Counted from the first letter of the stretch, positions 49,897-63,360 are shown. The stretch is 64,000 nucleotides of DNA from Rallus limicola (GCA_022605955.1 JAKCOZ010000302.1:124001-188000); one strand, 5' to 3'. The notes: generated by a model from the letters alone, not told the origin. Numbers and translations are program-made.

Positions 49897-52800
49897 AGGC
49901 ATAGCTTGTCTGAAACCTCCTAACAGGACACACGAGCAGACCCTGTCGCTTTGGCTCTCAGCCTTTTCCTTTGCCTGGAAAGAGGGAACATGCCTGGAAC
50001 CTCCTACGGTGCTTTTCTCGGCCATGGCAGACTGCAGTTCAAAACATGCTAAACGTCCAGCAATAACTCCCAAAGTAAAGAAGCTAGGCCTGAAAGGCAT
50101 AGCTTGTCTGAAACCTCCTAACAGGACACACGAGCAGACCCTGTCACTTTGGCTCTCAGCCTTTTCCTTTGCCTGGAAAGAGGGAACATGTCTGGAACCT
50201 CCTACGGTGCTTTTCTCGGCCCTAGCAGACTGCAGTTCAAAACATGCTAAACGTCCAGCAATAACTCCCAAAGTAAAGAAGCTAGGCCTGAAAGGCATAG
50301 CTTGTCTGAAACCTCCTAACAGGACACACGAGCAGACCCTGTCACTTTGGCTCTCAGCCTTTTCCTTTGCCTGGAAAGAGGGAACATACCTGGAACCTCC
50401 TACGGTGCTTTTCTCGGCCCTAGCAGACTGCAGTTCAAAACATGCTAAACGTCCAGCAATAACTCCCAAAGTAAAGAAACGAGGCCTGAAAGGCATAGCT
50501 TGTCTGAAACCTCCTAACAGGACACACGAGCAGACCCTGTCGCTTTGGCTCTCAGCCTTTTCCTTTGACTGGAAAGAGGGAACATGCCTGGAACCTCCTA
50601 CGGTGCTTTTCTCGGCCCTAGCAGACTGCAGTTCAAAACATGCTAAACGTCCAGCAATAACTCCCAAAGTAAAGAAGCTAGGCCTGAAAGGCATAGCTTG
50701 TCTGAAACCTCCTAACAGGACACACGAGCAGACCCTGTCACTTTGGCTCTCAGCCTTTTCCTTTGCCTGGAAAGAGGGAACATGCCTGGAACCTCCTACA
50801 GTGCTTTTATCGGCCCTAGCAGACTGCAGTTCAAAACATGCTAAACGTCCAGCAATAACTCCCAAAGTAAAGAAGCTAGGCCTGAAAGGCATAGCTTGTC
50901 TGAAACCTCCTAACAGGACACACGAGCAGACCCTGTCACTTTGGCTCTCAGCCTTTTCCTTTGCCTGGAAAGAGGGAACATGCCTGGAACCTCCTACGGT
51001 GCTTTTCTCGGCCCTAGCAGACTGCAGTTCAAAACATGCTAAACGTCCAGCAATAACTCCCAAAGTAAAGAAGCGAGGCCTGAAAGGCATATCTTGTCTG
51101 AAACCTCCTAACAGGACACACGAGCAGACCCTGTCGCTTTGGCTCTCAGCCTTTTCCTTTGCCTGGAAAGAGGGAACATGCCTGGAACCTCCTACGGTGC
51201 TTTTCTCGGCCCTAGCAGACTGCAGTTCAAAACATGCTAAACGTCCAGCAATAACTCCCAAAGTAAAGAAGCGAGGCCTGAAAGGCATAGCTTGTCTGAA
51301 ACCTCCTAACAGGACACACGAGCAGACCCTGTCACTTTGGCTCTCAGCCTTTTCCTTTGCCTGGAAAGAGGGAACATGCCTGGAACCTCCTACGGTGCTT
51401 TTCTCGGCCCTAGCAGACTGCAGTTCAAAACATGCTAAACGTCCAGCAATAACTCCCAAAGTAAAGAAGCTAGGCCTGAAAGGCATAGCTTGTCTGAAAC
51501 CTCCTAACAGGACACACGAGCAGACCCTGTCACTTTGGCTCTCAGCCTTTTCCTTTGCCTGGAAAGAGGGAACATGCCTGGAACCTCCTACGGTGCTTTT
51601 CTCGGCCCTAGCAGACTGCAGTTCAAAACATGCTAAACGTCCAGCAATAACTCCCAAAGTAAAGAAGCTAGGCCTGAAAGGCATAGCTTGTCTGAAACCT
51701 CCTAACAGGACACACGAGCAGACCCTGTCGCTTTGGCTCTCAGCCTTTTCCTTTGCCTGGAAAGAGGGAACATGCCTGGAACCTCCTACGGTGCTTTTCT
51801 CGGCCCTAGCAGACTGCAGTTCAAAACATGCTAAACGTCCAGCAATAACTCCCAAAGTAAAGAAGCTAGGCCTGAAAGGCATAGCTTGTCTGAAACCTCC
51901 TAACAGGACACACCAGCAGACCCTGTCACTTTGGCTCTCAGCCTTTTCCTTTGCCTGGAAAGAGGGAACATGCCAGGAACCTCCTACGGTGCTTTTCTCG
52001 GCCCTAGCAGACTGCAGTTCAAAACATGCTAAACGTCCAGCAATAACTCCCAAAGTAAAGAAGCTAGGCCTGAAAGGCATAGCTTGTCTGAAACCTCCTA
52101 ACAGGACACACGAGCAGACCCTGTCACTTTGGCTCTCAGCCTTTTCCTTTGCCTGGAAAGAGGGAACATGCCTGGAACCTCCTACGGTGCTTTTCTCGGC
52201 CCTAGCAGACTGCAGTTCAAAACATGCTAAACGTCCAGCAATAACTCCCAAAGTAAAGAAGCTAGGCCTGAAAGGCATAGCTTGTCTGAAACCTCCTAAC
52301 AGGACACACGAGCAGACCCTGTCGCTTTGGCTCTCAGCCTTTTCCTTTGCCTGGAAAGAGGGAATATGCCTGCTACCTCCTACGGTGCTTTTCTCGGCCA
52401 TGGCAGACTGCAGTTCAAAACATGCTAAACGTCCAGCAATAACTCCCAAAGTAAAGAAGCTAGGCCTGAAAGGCATAGCTTGTCTGAAACCTCCTAACAG
52501 GACACACGAGCAGACCCTGTCACTTTGGCTCTCAGCCTTTTCCTTTGCCTGGAAAGAGGGAACATGCCTGGAACCTCCTACGGTGCTTTTCTCGGCCCTA
52601 GCAGACTGCAGTTCAAAACATGCTAAACGTCCAGCAATAACTCCCAAAGTAAAGAAGCTAGGCCTGAAAGGCATAGCTTGTCTGAAACCTCCTAACAGGA
52701 CACACGAGCAGACCCTGTCGCTTTGGCTCTCAGCCTTTTCCTTTGCCTGGAAAGAGGGAACATGCCTGGAACCTCCTACGGTGCTTTTCTCGGCCCTAGC

Positions 52801-55800
52801 AGACTGCAGTTCAAAACATGCTAAACGTCCAGCAATAACTCCCAAAGTAAAGAAGCTAGGCCTGAAAGGCATAGCTTGTCTGAAACCTCCTAACAGGACA
52901 CACGAGCAGACCCTGTCGCTTTGGCTCTCAGCCTTTTCCTTTGCCTGGAAAGAGGGAACATGCCTGGAACCTCCTACGGTGCTTTTCTCGGCCCTAGCAG
53001 ACTGCAGTTCAAAACATGCTAAACGTCCAGCAATAACTCCCAAAGTAAAGAAGCTAGGCCTGAAAGGCATAGCTTGTCTGAAACCTCCTAACAGGACACA
53101 CGAGCAGACCCTGTCACTTTGGCTCTCAGCCTTTTCCTTTGACTGGAAAGAGGGAACATGCCTGGAACCTCCTACGGTGCTTTTCTCGGCCCTAGCAGAC
53201 TGCAGTTCAAAACATGCTAAACGTCCAGCAATAACTCCCAAAGTAAAGAAGCTAGGCCTGAAAGGCATAGCTTGTCTGAAACCTCCTAACAGGACACACG
53301 AGCAGACCCTGTCACTTTGGCTCTCAGCCTTTTCCTTTGCCTGGAAAGAGGGAACATGCCTGGAACCTCCTACGGTGCTTTTCTCGGCCATGGCAGACTG
53401 CAGTTCAAAACATGCTAAACGTCCAGCAATAACTCCCAAAGTAAAGAAGCTAGGCCTGAAAGGCATAGCTTGTCTGAAACCTCCTAACAGGACACACGAG
53501 CAGACCCTGTCACTTTGGCTCTCAGCCTTTTCCTTTGCCTGGAAAGAGGGAACATTCCTGGAACCTCCTACGGTGCTTTTCTCGGCCCTAGCAGACTGCA
53601 GTTCAAAACATGCTAAACGTCCAGCAATAACTCCCAAAGTAAAGAAGCGAGGCCTGAAAGGCATAGCTTGTCTGAAACCTCCTAACAGGACACACGAGCA
53701 GACCCTGTCGCTTTGGCTCTCAGCCTTTTCCTTTGACTGGAAAGAGGGAACATGCCTGGAACCTCCTACGGTGCTTTTCTCGGCCCTAGCAGACTGCAGT
53801 TCAAAACATGCTAAACGTCCAGCAATAACTCCCAAAGTAAAGAAGCTAGGCCTGAAAGGCATAGCTTGTCTGAAACCTCCTAACAGGACACACGAGCAGA
53901 CCCTGTCACTTTGGCTCTCAGCCTTTTCCTTTGCCTGGAAAGAGGGAACATGCCTGGAACCTCCTACGGTGCTTTTCTCGGCCCTAGCAGACTGCAGTTC
54001 AAAACATGCTAAACGTCCAGCAATAACTCCCAAAGTAAAGAAGCTAGGCCTGAAAGCCATAGCTTGTCTGAAACCTCCTAACAGGACACACGAGCAGACC
54101 CTGTCGCTTTGGCTCTCAGCCTTTTCCTTTGCCTGGAAAGAGGGAACATGCCTGGAACCTCCTACGGTGCTTTTCTCGGCCCTAGCAGACTGCAGTTCAA
54201 AACATGCAAAACGTCCAGCAATAACTCCCAAAGTAAAGAAGCTAGGCCTGAAAGGCATAGCTTGTCTGAAACCTCCTAACAGGACACACGAGCAGACCAT
54301 GTCGCTTTGGCTCTCAGCCTTTTCCTTTGCCTGGAAAGAGGGAACATGCCTGGAACCTCCTACGGTGCTTTTCTCGGCCCTAGCAGACTGCAGTTCAAAA
54401 CATGCTAAACGTCCAGCAATAACTCCCAAAGTAAAGAAGCGAGGCCTGAAAGGCATAGCTTGTCTGAAACCTCCTAACAGGACACACGAGCAGACCCTGT
54501 CACTTTGGCTCTCAGCCTTTTCCTTTGCCTGGAAAGAGGGAACATGCCTGGAACCTCCTACGGTGCTTTTCTCGGCCCTAGCAGACTGCAGTTCAAAACA
54601 TGCTAAACGTCCAGCAATAACTCCCAAAGTAAAGAAGCTAGGCCTGAAAGGCATAGCTTGTCTGAAACCTCCTAACAGGACACACGAGCAGACCCTGTCG
54701 CTTTGGCTCTCAGCCTTTTCCTTTGCCTGGAAAGAGGGAACATGCCTGGAACCTCCTACGGTGCTTTTCTCGGCCCTGGCAGACTGCAGTTCAAAACATG
54801 CTAAACGTCCAGCAATAACTCCCAAAGTAAAGAAGCTAGGCCTGAAAGGCATAGCTTGTCTGAAACCTCCTAACAGGACACACGAGCAGACCCTGTCGCT
54901 TTGGCTCTCAGCCTTTTCCTTTGCCTGGAAAGAGGGAACATGCCTGGAACCTCCTACGGTGCTTTTCTCGGCCCTAGCAGACTGCAGTTCAAAACATGCT
55001 AAACGTCCAGCAATAACTCCCAAAGTAAAGAAGCTAGGCCTGAAAGGCATAGCTTGTCTGAAACCTCCTAACAGGACACACGAGCAGACCCTATCACTTT
55101 GGCTCTCAGCCTTTTCCTTTGCCTGGAAAGAGGGAACATGCCTGGAACCTCCTACGGTGCTTTTCTCGGCCCTAGCAGACTGCAGTTCAAAACATGCTAA
55201 ACGTCCAGCAATAACTCCCAAAGTAAAGAAGCGAGGCCTGAAAGGCATAGCTTGTCTGAAACCTCCTAACAGGACACCCGAGCAGACCCTGTCACTTTGG
55301 CTCTCAGCCTTTTCCTTTGCCTGGAAAGAGGGAACATGCCTGGAACCTCCTACGGTGCTTTTCTCGGCCCTAGCAGACTGCAGTTCAAAACATGCTAAAC
55401 GTCCAGCAATAACTCCCAAAGTAAAGAAGCTAGGCCTGAAAGGCATAGCTTGTCTGAAACCTCCTAACAGGACACACGAGCAGACCCTGTCGCTTTGGCT
55501 CTCAGCCTTTTCCTTTGCCTGGAAAGAGGGAACATGCCTGGAACCTCCTACGGTGCTTTTCTTGGCCCTAGCAGACTGCAGTTCAAAACATGCTAAACGT
55601 CCAGCAATAACTCCCAAAGTAAAGAAGCTAGGCCTGAAAGGCATAGCTTGTCTGAAACCTCCTAACAGGACACACGAGCAGACCCTATCACTTTGGCTCT
55701 CAGCCTTTTCCTTTGCCTGGAAAGAGGGAACATGCCTGGAACCTCCTACGGTGCTTTTCTCGGCCCTAGCAGACTGCAGTTCAAAACATGCTAAACGTCC

Positions 55801-57024
55801 AGCAATAACTCCCAAAGTAAAGAAGCGAGGCCTGAAAGGCATAGCTTGTCTGAAACCTCCTAACAGGACACACGAGCAGACCCTGTCACTTTGGCTCTCA
55901 GCCTTTTCCTTTGCCTGGAAAGAGGGAACATGCCTGGAACCTCCTACGGTGCTTTTCTCGGCCCTGGCAGACTGCAGTTCAAAACATGCTAAACGTCCAG
56001 CAATAACTCCCAAAGTAAAGAAGCTAGGCCTGAAAGGCATAGCTTGTCTGAAACCTACTAACAGGACACACGAGCAGACCCTGCCGCTTTGGCTCTCAGC
56101 CTTTTCCTTTGCCTGGAAAGAGGGAACATGCCTGGAACCTCCTACGGTGCTTTTCTCGGCCCTAGCAGACTGCAGTTCAAAACATGCTAAACGTCCAGCA
56201 ATAACTCCCAAAGTAAAGAAGCTAGGCCTGAAAGGCATAGCTTGTCTGAAACCTCCTAACAGGACACACGAGCAGACCCTGTCGCTTTGGCTCTCAGCCT
56301 TTTCCTTTGCCTGGAAAGAGGGAACATGCCTGGAACCTCCTACGGTGCTTTTCTCGGCCCTAGCAGACTGCAGTTCAAAACATGCTAAACGTCCAGCAAT
56401 AACTCCCAAAGTAAAGAAGCTAGGCCTGAAAGGCATAGCTTGTCTGAAACCTCCTAACAGGACACACGAGCAGACCCTGTCGCTTTGGCTCTCAGCCTTT
56501 TCCTTTGCCTGGAAAGAGGGAACATGCCTGGAACCTCCTACGGTGCTTTTCTCGGCCCTAGCAGACTGCAGTTCAAAACATGCTAAACGTCCAGCAATAA
56601 CTCCCAAAGTAAAGAAGCTAGGCCTGAAAGGCATAGCTTGTCTGAAACCTCCTAACAGGACACACGAGCAGACCCTGTCACTTTGGCTCTCAGCCTTTTC
56701 CTTTGCCTGGAAAGAGGGAACATGCCTGGAACCTCCTACGGTGCTTTTCTCGGCCCTAGCAGACTGCAGTTCAAAACATGCTAAACGTCCAGCAATAACT
56801 CCCAAAGTAAAGAAGCTAGGCCTGAAAGGCATAGCTTGTCTGAAACCTCCTAACAGGACACACGAGCAGACCCTGTCACTTTGGCTCTCAGCCTTTTCCT
56901 TTGCCTGGAAAGAGGGAACATGCCTGGAACCTCCTACGGTGCTTTTCTCGGCCCTAGCAGACTGCAGTTCAAAACATGCTAAACGTCCAGCAATAACTCC
57001 CAAAGTAAAGAAGCTAGGCCTGAA
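49897..57024. repeat. Mixed monomers n=252-287, no clear HOR
   Basis: Thirty-six monomers carry many private changes: 187A in n=254, 8T in n=258, 99A in n=262, 93T in n=264, 96T in n=270, 154A in n=273, 47A in n=274, 36C in n=279 and 23A in n=283. Monomers 49A 189G at n=278 and n=281 hint at a 3-monomer step. Two 130G monomers (n=276, 282) lack the 3C partner that normally follows. The high share of private changes suggests an older, less recently homogenised segment. Confidence 0.78.
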
Positions 57025-57816
57025 AGGCATAGCTTGTCTGAAACCTCCTAACAGGACACACGAGCAGACCCTGTCACTTTGGCTCTCAGCCTTTTCCTTT
57101 GCCTGGAAAGAGGGAACATGCCTGGAACCTCCTACGGTGCTTTTCTCGGCCATGGCAGACTGCAGTTCAAAACATGCTAAACGTCCAGCAATAACTCCCA
57201 AAGTAAAGAAGCTAGGCCTGAAAGGCATAGCTTGTCTGAAACCTCCTAACAGGACACACGAGCAGACCCTGTCACTTTGGCTCTCAGCCTTTTCCTTTGC
57301 CTGGAAAGAGGGAACATGTCTGGAACCTCCTACGGAGCTTTTCTCGGCCCTAGCAGACTGCAGTTCAAAACATGCTAAACGTCCAGCAATAACTCCCAAA
57401 GTAAAGAAGCTAGGCCTGAAAGGCATAGCTTGTCTGAAACCTCCTAACAGGACACACGAGCAGACCCTGTCACTTTGGCTCTCAGCCTTTTCCTTTGCCT
57501 GGAAAAAGGGAACATACCTGGAACCTCCTACGGTGCTTTTCTCGGCCCTAGCAGACTGCAGTTCAAAACATGCTAAACGTCCAGCAATAACTCCCAAAGT
57601 AAAGAAGCGAGGCCTGAAAGGCATAGCTTGTCTGAAACCTCCTAACAGGACACACGAGCAGACCCTGTCGCTTTGGCTCTCAGCCTTTTCCTTTGCCTGG
57701 AAAGAGGGAACATGCCTGGAACCTCCTACGGTGCTTTTCTCGGCCCTAGCAGACTGCAGTTCAAAACATGCTAAACGTCCAGCAATAACTCCCAAAGTAA
57801 AGAAGCTAGGCCTGAA
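57025..57816. repeat. Four-monomer lead-in to the tandem 10-mer HORs (n=288-291)
   Basis: The order is CCATGG; 97T 114A; 86A 96A 189G; 52G, the same as n=235-238 (46531-47322). The first three form a triplet also seen at n=63-65, 124-126, 179-181 and 220-222 with small changes. Confidence 0.88.
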
Positions 57817-59796
57817 AGGCATAGCTTGTCTGAAACCTCCTAACAGGACACACGAGCAGACCCTGTCACTTTGGCTCTCAGCCTTTTCCTTTGCCTTGAA
57901 AGAGGGAACATGCCTGGAACCTCCTACGGTGCTTTTCTCGGCCCTGGCAGACTGCAGTTCAAAACATGCTAAACGTCCAGCAATAACTCCCAAAGTAAAG
58001 AAGCTAGGCCTGAAAGCCATAGCTTGTCTGAAACCTCCTAACAGGACACACGAGCAGACCCTGTCACTTTGGCTCTCAGCCTTTTCCTTTGCCTGGAAAG
58101 AGGGAACATGCCTGGAACCTCCTACAGTGCTTTTATCGGCCCTAGCAGACTGCAGTTCAAAACATGCTAAACGTCCAGCAATAATTCCCAAAGTAAAGAA
58201 GCGAGGCCTGAAAGGCATAGCTTGTCTGAAACCTCCTAACAGGACACACGAGCAGACCCTGTCGCTTTGGCTCTCAGCCTTTTCCTTTGCCTGGAAAGAG
58301 GGAACATGCCTGGAACCTCCTACGGTGCTTTTCTCGGCCCTAGCAGACTGCAGTTCAAAACATGCTAAACGTCCAGCAATAACTCCCAAAGTAAAGAAGC
58401 TAGGCCTGAAAGGCATAGCTTGTCTGAAACCTCCTAACAGGACACACGAGCAGACCCTGTCACTTTGGCTCTCAGCCTTTTCCTTTGCCTGGAAAGAGGG
58501 AACATGCCTGGAACCTCCTACGGTGCTTTTCTCGGCCCTGGCAGACTGCAGTTCAAAACATGCTAAACGTCCAGCAATAACTCCCAAAGTAAAGAAGCTA
58601 GGCCTGAAAGCCATAGCTTGTCTGAAACCTCCTAACAGGACACACGAGCAGACCCTGTCACTTTGGCTCTCAGCCTTTTCCTTTGCCTGGAAAGAGGGAA
58701 CATGCCTGGAACCTCCTACAGTGCTTTTATCGGCCCTAGCAGACTGCAGTTCAAAACATGCTAAACGTCCAGCAATAACTCCCAAAGTAAAGAAGCGAGG
58801 CCTGAAAGGCATAGCTTGTCTGAAACCTCCTAACAGGACACACGAGCAGACCCTGTCACTTTGGCTCTCAGCCTTTTCCTTTGCCTGGAAAGAGGGAACA
58901 TACCTGGAACCTCCTACGGTGCTTTTCTCGGCCCTAGCAGACTGCAGTTCAAAACATGCTAAACGTCCAGCAATAACTCCCAAAGTAAAGAAGCGAGGCC
59001 TGAAAGGCATAGCTTGTCTGAAACCTCCTAACAGGACACACGAGCAGACCCTGTCACTTTGGCTCTCAGCCTTTTCCTTTGCCTGGAAAGAGGGAACATG
59101 CCTGGAACCTCCTACAGTGCTTTTCTCTGCCCTAGCAGACTGCAGTTCAAAACATGCTAAACGTCCAGCAATAACTCCCAAAGTAAAGAAGCTAGGCCTG
59201 AAAGGCATAGCTTGTCTGAAACCTCCTAACAGGACACACGAGCAGACCCTGTCGCTTTGGCTCTCAGCCTTTTCCTTTGCCTGGAAAGAGGGAACATGCC
59301 TGGAACCTCCTACGGTGCTTTTCTCGGCCCTAGCAGACTGCAGTTCAAAACATGCTAAACGTCCAGCAATAACTCCCAAAGTAAAGAAGCTAGGCCTGAA
59401 AGGCATAGCTTGTCTGAAACCTCCTAACAGGACACACGAGCAGACCCTGTCACTTTGGCTCTCAGCCTTTTCCTTTGCCTGGAAAGAGGGAACATGCCTG
59501 GAACCTCCTACGGTGCTTTTCTCGGCCCTAGCAGACTGCAGTTTAAAACATGCTAAACGTCCAGCAATAACTCCCAAAGTAAAGAAGCTAGGCCTGAAAG
59601 GCATAGCTTGTCTGAAACCTCCTAACAGGACACACGAGCAGACCCTGTCACTTTGGCTCTCAGCCTTTTCCTTTGCCTGGAAAGAGGGAACATGCCTGGA
59701 ACCTCCTACGGTGCTTTTCTCGGCCCTAGCAGACTGCAGTTCAAAACATGCTAAACGTCCAGCAATAACTCCCAAAGTAAAGAAGCTAGGCCTGAA
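57817..59796. repeat. 10-monomer higher-order repeat, copy 2 (n=292-301)
   Basis: The order is 81T 130G; 3C 112A 121A 171T 189G; 52G; 130G; 3C 112A 121A 189G; 96A 189G; 112A 124T; 52G; 144T; plain. Line-by-line comparison with the next copy gives one difference in 1,980 bases. Confidence 0.95.
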
Positions 59797-61776
59797 AGGC
59801 ATAGCTTGTCTGAAACCTCCTAACAGGACACACGAGCAGACCCTGTCACTTTGGCTCTCAGCCTTTTCCTTTGCCTTGAAAGAGGGAACATGCCTGGAAC
59901 CTCCTACGGTGCTTTTCTCGGCCCTGGCAGACTGCAGTTCAAAACATGCTAAACGTCCAGCAATAACTCCCAAAGTAAAGAAGCTAGGCCTGAAAGCCAT
60001 AGCTTGTCTGAAACCTCCTAACAGGACACACGAGCAGACCCTGTCACTTTGGCTCTCAGCCTTTTCCTTTGCCTGGAAAGAGGGAACATGCCTGGAACCT
60101 CCTACAGTGCTTTTATCGGCCCTAGCAGACTGCAGTTCAAAACATGCTAAACGTCCAGCAATAATTCCCAAAGTAAAGAAGCGAGGCCTGAAAGGCATAG
60201 CTTGTCTGAAACCTCCTAACAGGACACACGAGCAGACCCTGTCGCTTTGGCTCTCAGCCTTTTCCTTTGCCTGGAAAGAGGGAACATGCCTGGAACCTCC
60301 TACGGTGCTTTTCTCGGCCCTAGCAGACTGCAGTTCAAAACATGCTAAACGTCCAGCAATAACTCCCAAAGTAAAGAAGCTAGGCCTGAAAGGCATAGCT
60401 TGTCTGAAACCTCCTAACAGGACACACGAGCAGACCCTGTCACTTTGGCTCTCAGCCTTTTCCTTTGCCTGGAAAGAGGGAACATGCCTGGAACCTCCTA
60501 CGGTGCTTTTCTCGGCCCTGGCAGACTGCAGTTCAAAACATGCTAAACGTCCAGCAATAACTCCCAAAGTAAAGAAGCTAGGCCTGAAAGCCATAGCTTG
60601 TCTGAAACCTCCTAACAGGACACACGAGCAGACCCTGTCACTTTGGCTCTCAGCCTTTTCCTTTGCCTGGAAAGAGGGAACATGCCTGGAACCTCCTACA
60701 GTGCTTTTATCGGCCCTAGCAGACTGCAGTTCAAAACATGCTAAACGTCCAGCAATAACTCCCAAAGTAAAGAAGCGAGGCCTGAAAGGCATAGCTTGTC
60801 TGAAACCTCCTAACAGGACACACGAGCAGACCCTGTCACTTTGGCTCTCAGCCTTTTCCTTTGCCTGGAAAGAGGGAACATACCTGGAACCTCCTACGGT
60901 GCTTTTCTCGGCCCTAGCAGACTGCAGTTCAAAACATGCTAAACGTCCAGCAATAACTCCCAAAGTAAAGAAGCGAGGCCTGAAAGGCATAGCTTGTCTG
61001 AAACCTCCTAACAGGACACACGAGCAGACCCTGTCACTTTGGCTCTCAGCCTTTTCCTTTGCCTGGAAAGAGGGAACATGCCTGGAACCTCCTACAGTGC
61101 TTTTCTCTGCCCTAGCAGACTGCAGTTCAAAACATGCTAAACGTCCAGCAATAACTCCCAAAGTAAAGAAGCTAGGCCTGAAAGGCATAGCTTGTCTGAA
61201 ACCTCCTAACAGGACACACGAGCAGACCCTGTCGCTTTGGCTCTCAGCCTTTTCCTTTGCCTGGAAAGAGGGAACATGCCTGGAACCTCCTACGGTGCTT
61301 TTCTCGGCCCTAGCAGACTGCAGTTCAAAACATGCTAAACGTCCAGCAATAACTCCCAAAGTAAAGAAGCTAGGCCTGAAAGGCATAGCTTGTCTGAAAC
61401 CTCCTAACAGGACACACGAGCAGACCCTGTCACTTTGGCTCTCAGCCTTTTCCTTTGCCTGGAAAGAGGGAACATGCCTGGAACCTCCTACGGTGCTTTT
61501 CTCGGCCCTAGCAGACTGCAGTTTAAAACATGCTAAACGTCCAGCAATAACTCCCAAAGTAAAGAAGCTAGGCCTGAAAGGCATAGCTTGTCTGAAACCT
61601 CCTAACAGGACACACGAGCAGACCCTGTCACTTTGGCTCTCAGCCTTTTCCTTTGCCTGGAAAGAGGGAACATGCCTGGAACCTCCTACGGTGCTTTTCT
61701 CGGCCCTAGCAGACTGCAGTTCAAAACATGCTAAACGTCCAGCAATAACTCCCAAAGTAAAGAAGCTAGGCATGAA
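59797..61776. repeat. 10-monomer higher-order repeat, copy 3 (n=302-311)
   Basis: This is the tandem partner of copy 2. The single difference I see is C to A at 61772 (site 194 of the last monomer). It is the most recent duplication visible in the window. Confidence 0.95.
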
Positions 61777-63360
61777 AGGCATAGCTTGTCTGAAACCTCC
61801 TAACAGGACACACGAGCAGACCCTGTCGCTTTGGCTCTCAGCCTTTTCCTTTGCCTGGAAAGAGGGAACATGCCTGGAACCTCCTACGGTGCTTTTCTCG
61901 GCCATGGCAGACTGCAGTTCAAAACATGCTAAACGTCCAGCAATAACTCCCAAAGTAAAGAAGCTAGGCCTGAAAGGCATAGCTTGTCTGAAACCTCCTA
62001 ACAGGACACACGAGCAGACCCTGTCACTTTGGCTCTCAGCCTTTTCCTTTGCCTGGAAAGAGGGAACATGCCTGGAACCTCCTACGGTGCTTTTCTCGGC
62101 CCTGGCAGACTGCAGTTCAAAACATGCTAAACGTCCAGCAATAACTCCCAAAGTAAAGAAGCTAGGCCTGAAAGCCATAGCTTGTCTGAAACCTCCTAAC
62201 AGGACACACGAGCAGACCCTGTCACTTTGGCTCTCAGCCTTTTCCTTTGCCTGGAAAGAGGGAACATGCCTGGAACCTCCTACAGTGCTTTTATCGGCCC
62301 TAGCAGACTGCAGTTCAAAACATGCTAAACGTCCAGCAATAACTCCCAAAGTAAAGAAGCGAGGCCTGAAAGGCATAGCTTGTCTGAAACCTCCTAACAG
62401 GACACACGAGCAGACCCTGTCACTTTGGCTCTCAGCCTTTTCCTTTGCCTGGAAAGAGGGAACATACCTGGAACCTCCTACGGTGCTTTTCTCGGCCCTA
62501 GCAGACTGCAGTTCAAAACATGCTAAACGTCCAGCAATAACTCCCAAAGTAAAGAAGCGAGGCCTGAAAGGCATAGCTTGTCTGAAACCTCCTAACAGGA
62601 CACACGAGCAGACCCTGTCACTTTGGCTCTCAGCCTTTTCCTTTGCCTGGAAAGAGGGAACATGCCTGGAACCTCCTACAGTGCTTTTCGCTGCCCTAGC
62701 AGACTGCAGTTCAAAACATACTAAACGTCCAGCAATAACTCCCAAAGTAAAGAAGCTAGGCCTGAAAGGCATAGCTTGTCTGAAACCTCCTAACAGGACA
62801 CACGAGCAGACCCTGTCGCTTTGGCTCTCAGCCTTTTCCTTTGCCTGGAAAGAGGGAACATGCCTGGAACCTCCTACGGTGCTTTTCTCGGCCCTAGCAG
62901 ACTGCAGTTCAAAACATGCTAAACGTCCAGCAATAACTCCCAAAGTAAAGAAGCTAGGCCTGAAAGGCATAGCTTGTCTGAAACCTCCTAACAGGACACA
63001 CGAGCAGACCCTGTCACTTTGGCTCTCAGCCTTTTCCTTTGCCTGGAAAGAGGGAACATGCCTGGAACCTCCTACGGTGCTTTTCTCGGCCCTAGCAGAC
63101 TGCAGTTTAAAACATGCTAAACGTCCAGCAATAACTCCCAAAGTAAAGAAGCTAGGCCTGAAAGGCATAGCTTGTCTGAAACCTCCTAACAGGACACACG
63201 AGCAGACCCTGTCACTTTGGCTCTCAGCCTTTTCCTTTGCCTGGAAAGAGGGAACATGCCTGGAACCTCCTACGGTGCTTTTCTCGGCCCTAGCAGACTG
63301 CAGTTCAAAACATGCTAAACGTCCAGCAATAACTCCCAAAGTAAAGAAGCTAGGCCTGAA
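61777..63360. repeat. Shortened 8-monomer derivative of the 10-mer HOR (n=312-319)
   Basis: The order is 52G CCATGG; 130G; 3C 112A 121A 189G; 96A 189G; 112A 122G 124T with 152A; 52G; 144T; plain. It aligns with n=304-311 at an offset of eight. Compared with the full HOR it lacks the leading 81T 130G and 3C 171T monomers, and its first monomer has gained the CCATGG variant. Confidence 0.88.
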
